The position numbers were made by a program, and so were the translations under genes. DNA of 25,886 nucleotides from a virus, in the IMG/VR virus record IMGVR_UViG_3300037574_000173, positions 1-25,886 of that record, one strand, 5' to 3'. This document shows positions 25,501 through 25,886 of this stretch, piece by piece. Position 1 is the stretch's first letter. Every line of letters begins with the position of its first letter. The notes under the pieces are model-generated. The model saw only the letters and a list, made by a program, of their open reading frames with translations. It was not told the DNA's origin and did no database searches.

Positions 25501-25886
25501 CGAAGGTTCGTACACTCATCGATGAGATTGTAACTACGCATGAAGCAGGAGTGGGTTCTGTTAAAGTAGGAAGCCTAACCTCTATTAATAAAACGATGCT
25601 GAGAAAGAAGAGGGCGGTTCATAAGGAACTGCACGAGTCTGATGCGTATAAGGCTGCACAGGAGGGGGAGAAGAAATACGAAGAGTCTAAAGATAAATTA
25701 GAAACACGTAGGTTAATGCTTCTTATGAAAACAAATAAAGAGAAGAGACTAAAGGGTGAACAAGTTTACCTCACAGCAAAAAGCTGGAGACTAGTCTTAG
25801 CGGAGCGAGCATCTAAGAAAGAAGCGTTGAACGCAAGAGAGACTGAAGTTGGTGTTATTCAAAAAGAGAAAGAAGCTGCTGGAGAG
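22548..25886 (+). CDS. Second giant internal virion protein, incomplete at the right edge
   Basis: The frame from ATG 22548 is open for 1113 codons to the window end, so the 3' end is missing. A ribosome site AAAGGAG (22535-22541) lies 6 bases upstream, and the start overlaps the previous stop as ATGA. Size and position fit a T7 gp16-like ejected core protein (1318 aa), though I see no N-terminal transglycosylase as in gp16. Two hydrophobic Gly/Ala-rich spans could enter a membrane: residues about 353-378 (MIMSGILTLATWGVGGIS) and 499-522 (PVLGGGMALAINSPGFVYG). Residues 792-806 are a repetitive acidic DAD/DAEG linker. After it the protein becomes strongly charged and helical (Lys/Glu-rich, coiled-coil-like) to the edge. 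An ejectosome function is inferred. Confidence 0.82.
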   Translation, partial: MTPVEPLNNGGADPYTNYGISGEILQGELPEEDKVKDYGSSQDWSPTVGPALGDSTTRQALSTGAPSLQASPIHLSQESMQFSNEWVDKQMRDIVSTIPFASGDRAQVDEEYPNIWIDLQNGDLVQGRMGLDNAFAIGSAAGFVQGTFGDNIRYEQQSARVLGNYWKEGGWGEGSKYFDMPDRFKPIFKFLTENDEGNVVKHIPWASDYQYKITGLIPFNPFDDEGMSLRPIDLFSIPQEGFTVHKGMEEFIELAPEAYTQYAFALGAVKVEMGADGVPHVVADMQKMVKFAGNARDGHELMLRLGSVLELQAAGRVIAKWENNPEVSKGDIFRQYAKVFIMHGLLDDPDLAGEMIMSGILTLATWGVGGISTAALALRQTKRFGKVIKQTKWLNKMTLNVGDWAAPVQKWSRNFARWGIVENIPTSVLTFTRVGKWMKRQPAMHRNAVKIFANFVQGGASGGIAEVFNQVGLDRHKLQDGINWGSVYEEAYVEAWLGPILNPVLGGGMALAINSPGFVYGLAMTRSNKNVSKKTFGSKWKGYMGHIFGAGIEWRARWAHSEERLSGLFGQLRVDGKPVDVTNNIELLILMEDVVNKNHLEDPEAMDLLSDITEQIIAANNELGGKPMTDAEISIELASEILKKIDKGELEASGRSREGIKAILEMKLSMLEDFKKSENQVETEDGTFRDQTLDEFFDDVIETGEGWKYVDSATKVLVKERLGDDAYDSADSATLWAAADKIQEELDSAKRAEFEASGTSINDTLSEIKHTAEELTGKDFSLEVDPEGKVVDADPDADAEGPDAEGVTGDKPKGGKYPGARRGFIDKPKWLTADQVDRKVRGIIKEKKKALAEGRSEMTPEQQLEQERLIDALETSLFKLEKEYEALNNLNGLDADGVALQRTALGHLDDFLKMKKEYYAKHGEKEKLFMQHFDPYRGHFKSALEIEALFYDDDGKRIASKISVTDITAEQITNLKAVRDYIDDPKVRTLIDEIVTTHEAGVGSVKVGSLTSINKTMLRKKRAVHKELHESDAYKAAQEGEKKYEESKDKLETRRLMLLMKTNKEKRLKGEQVYLTAKSWRLVLAERASKKEALNARETEVGVIQKEKEAAGE
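24921..24965 (+). repeat. Imperfect GATGCT tandem repeat coding an acidic linker
   Basis: Short in-frame repeats of GATGCT/GATCCT/GATGCTGAG encode an Asp-Ala/Glu-Gly linker (residues 792-806) inside the giant protein at the right edge. It separates a hydrophobic-span-containing N-terminal part from a lysine/glutamate-rich helical part. Such simple repeats can change length by slippage. Confidence 0.7.

Overview
This window is part of the late (structural) region of a T7-like podovirus genome. Every convincing gene is on the + strand. The genes are packed end to end, mostly with 1-4 base stop/start overlaps (TAATG or ATGA), and most have strong AGGAG-type ribosome sites. No bacterial gene, tRNA, integrase, IS element or CRISPR array is visible. 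The host cannot be read from the sequence. A Gram-negative host is an inference from the T7-type short tail and ejection proteins; the set is reminiscent of environmental (aquatic) T7-like podoviruses.

Layout. (1) 1-775: an unrecognised 101-aa gene that may start upstream, a 44-aa lysine/alanine-rich peptide, and an 82-aa coiled-coil plus membrane-segment protein (possible holin). The portal gene, which normally sits just before the scaffold, is not in the window. (2) 776-3232: scaffold (gp9-like), a 178-base gap, major capsid (gp10-like), then a strong intrinsic terminator in the same place as T7 T-phi. (3) 3252-7547: tail tubular protein A (gp11-like) and a greatly enlarged nozzle, tail tubular protein B (gp12-like, 1199 aa against 794 in T7). 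(4) 7547-12696: two consecutive tail fibre/adhesin genes that share a gp17-type N-terminal anchor, so they are paralogues with divergent distal parts. (5) 12696-14596: small and large terminase subunits (gp18/gp19-like). (6) 14593-25886: the ejection-protein block, with a gp14-like protein, two unrecognised proteins, a 1907-aa internal virion protein ending in LysM plus a GH24-like lysozyme domain, and a second giant protein (at least 1113 aa) running off the right edge.

How they work together: scaffold and capsid build the prohead. Terminase pumps in DNA through the unseen portal. gp11/gp12 form the short tail, on which the two fibres are mounted. The internal proteins are packed in the head and ejected to form a trans-envelope conduit, with the LysM/lysozyme arm likely cutting peptidoglycan.

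Points of interest: the gene order differs from T7 (fibres and terminase precede the internal virion proteins), the lysozyme is C-terminal on a giant protein rather than at the N-terminus of gp16, the fibres are tandem paralogues with repeated D-V...W...W modules, and the nozzle has a large insertion with acidic, calcium-loop-like segments.
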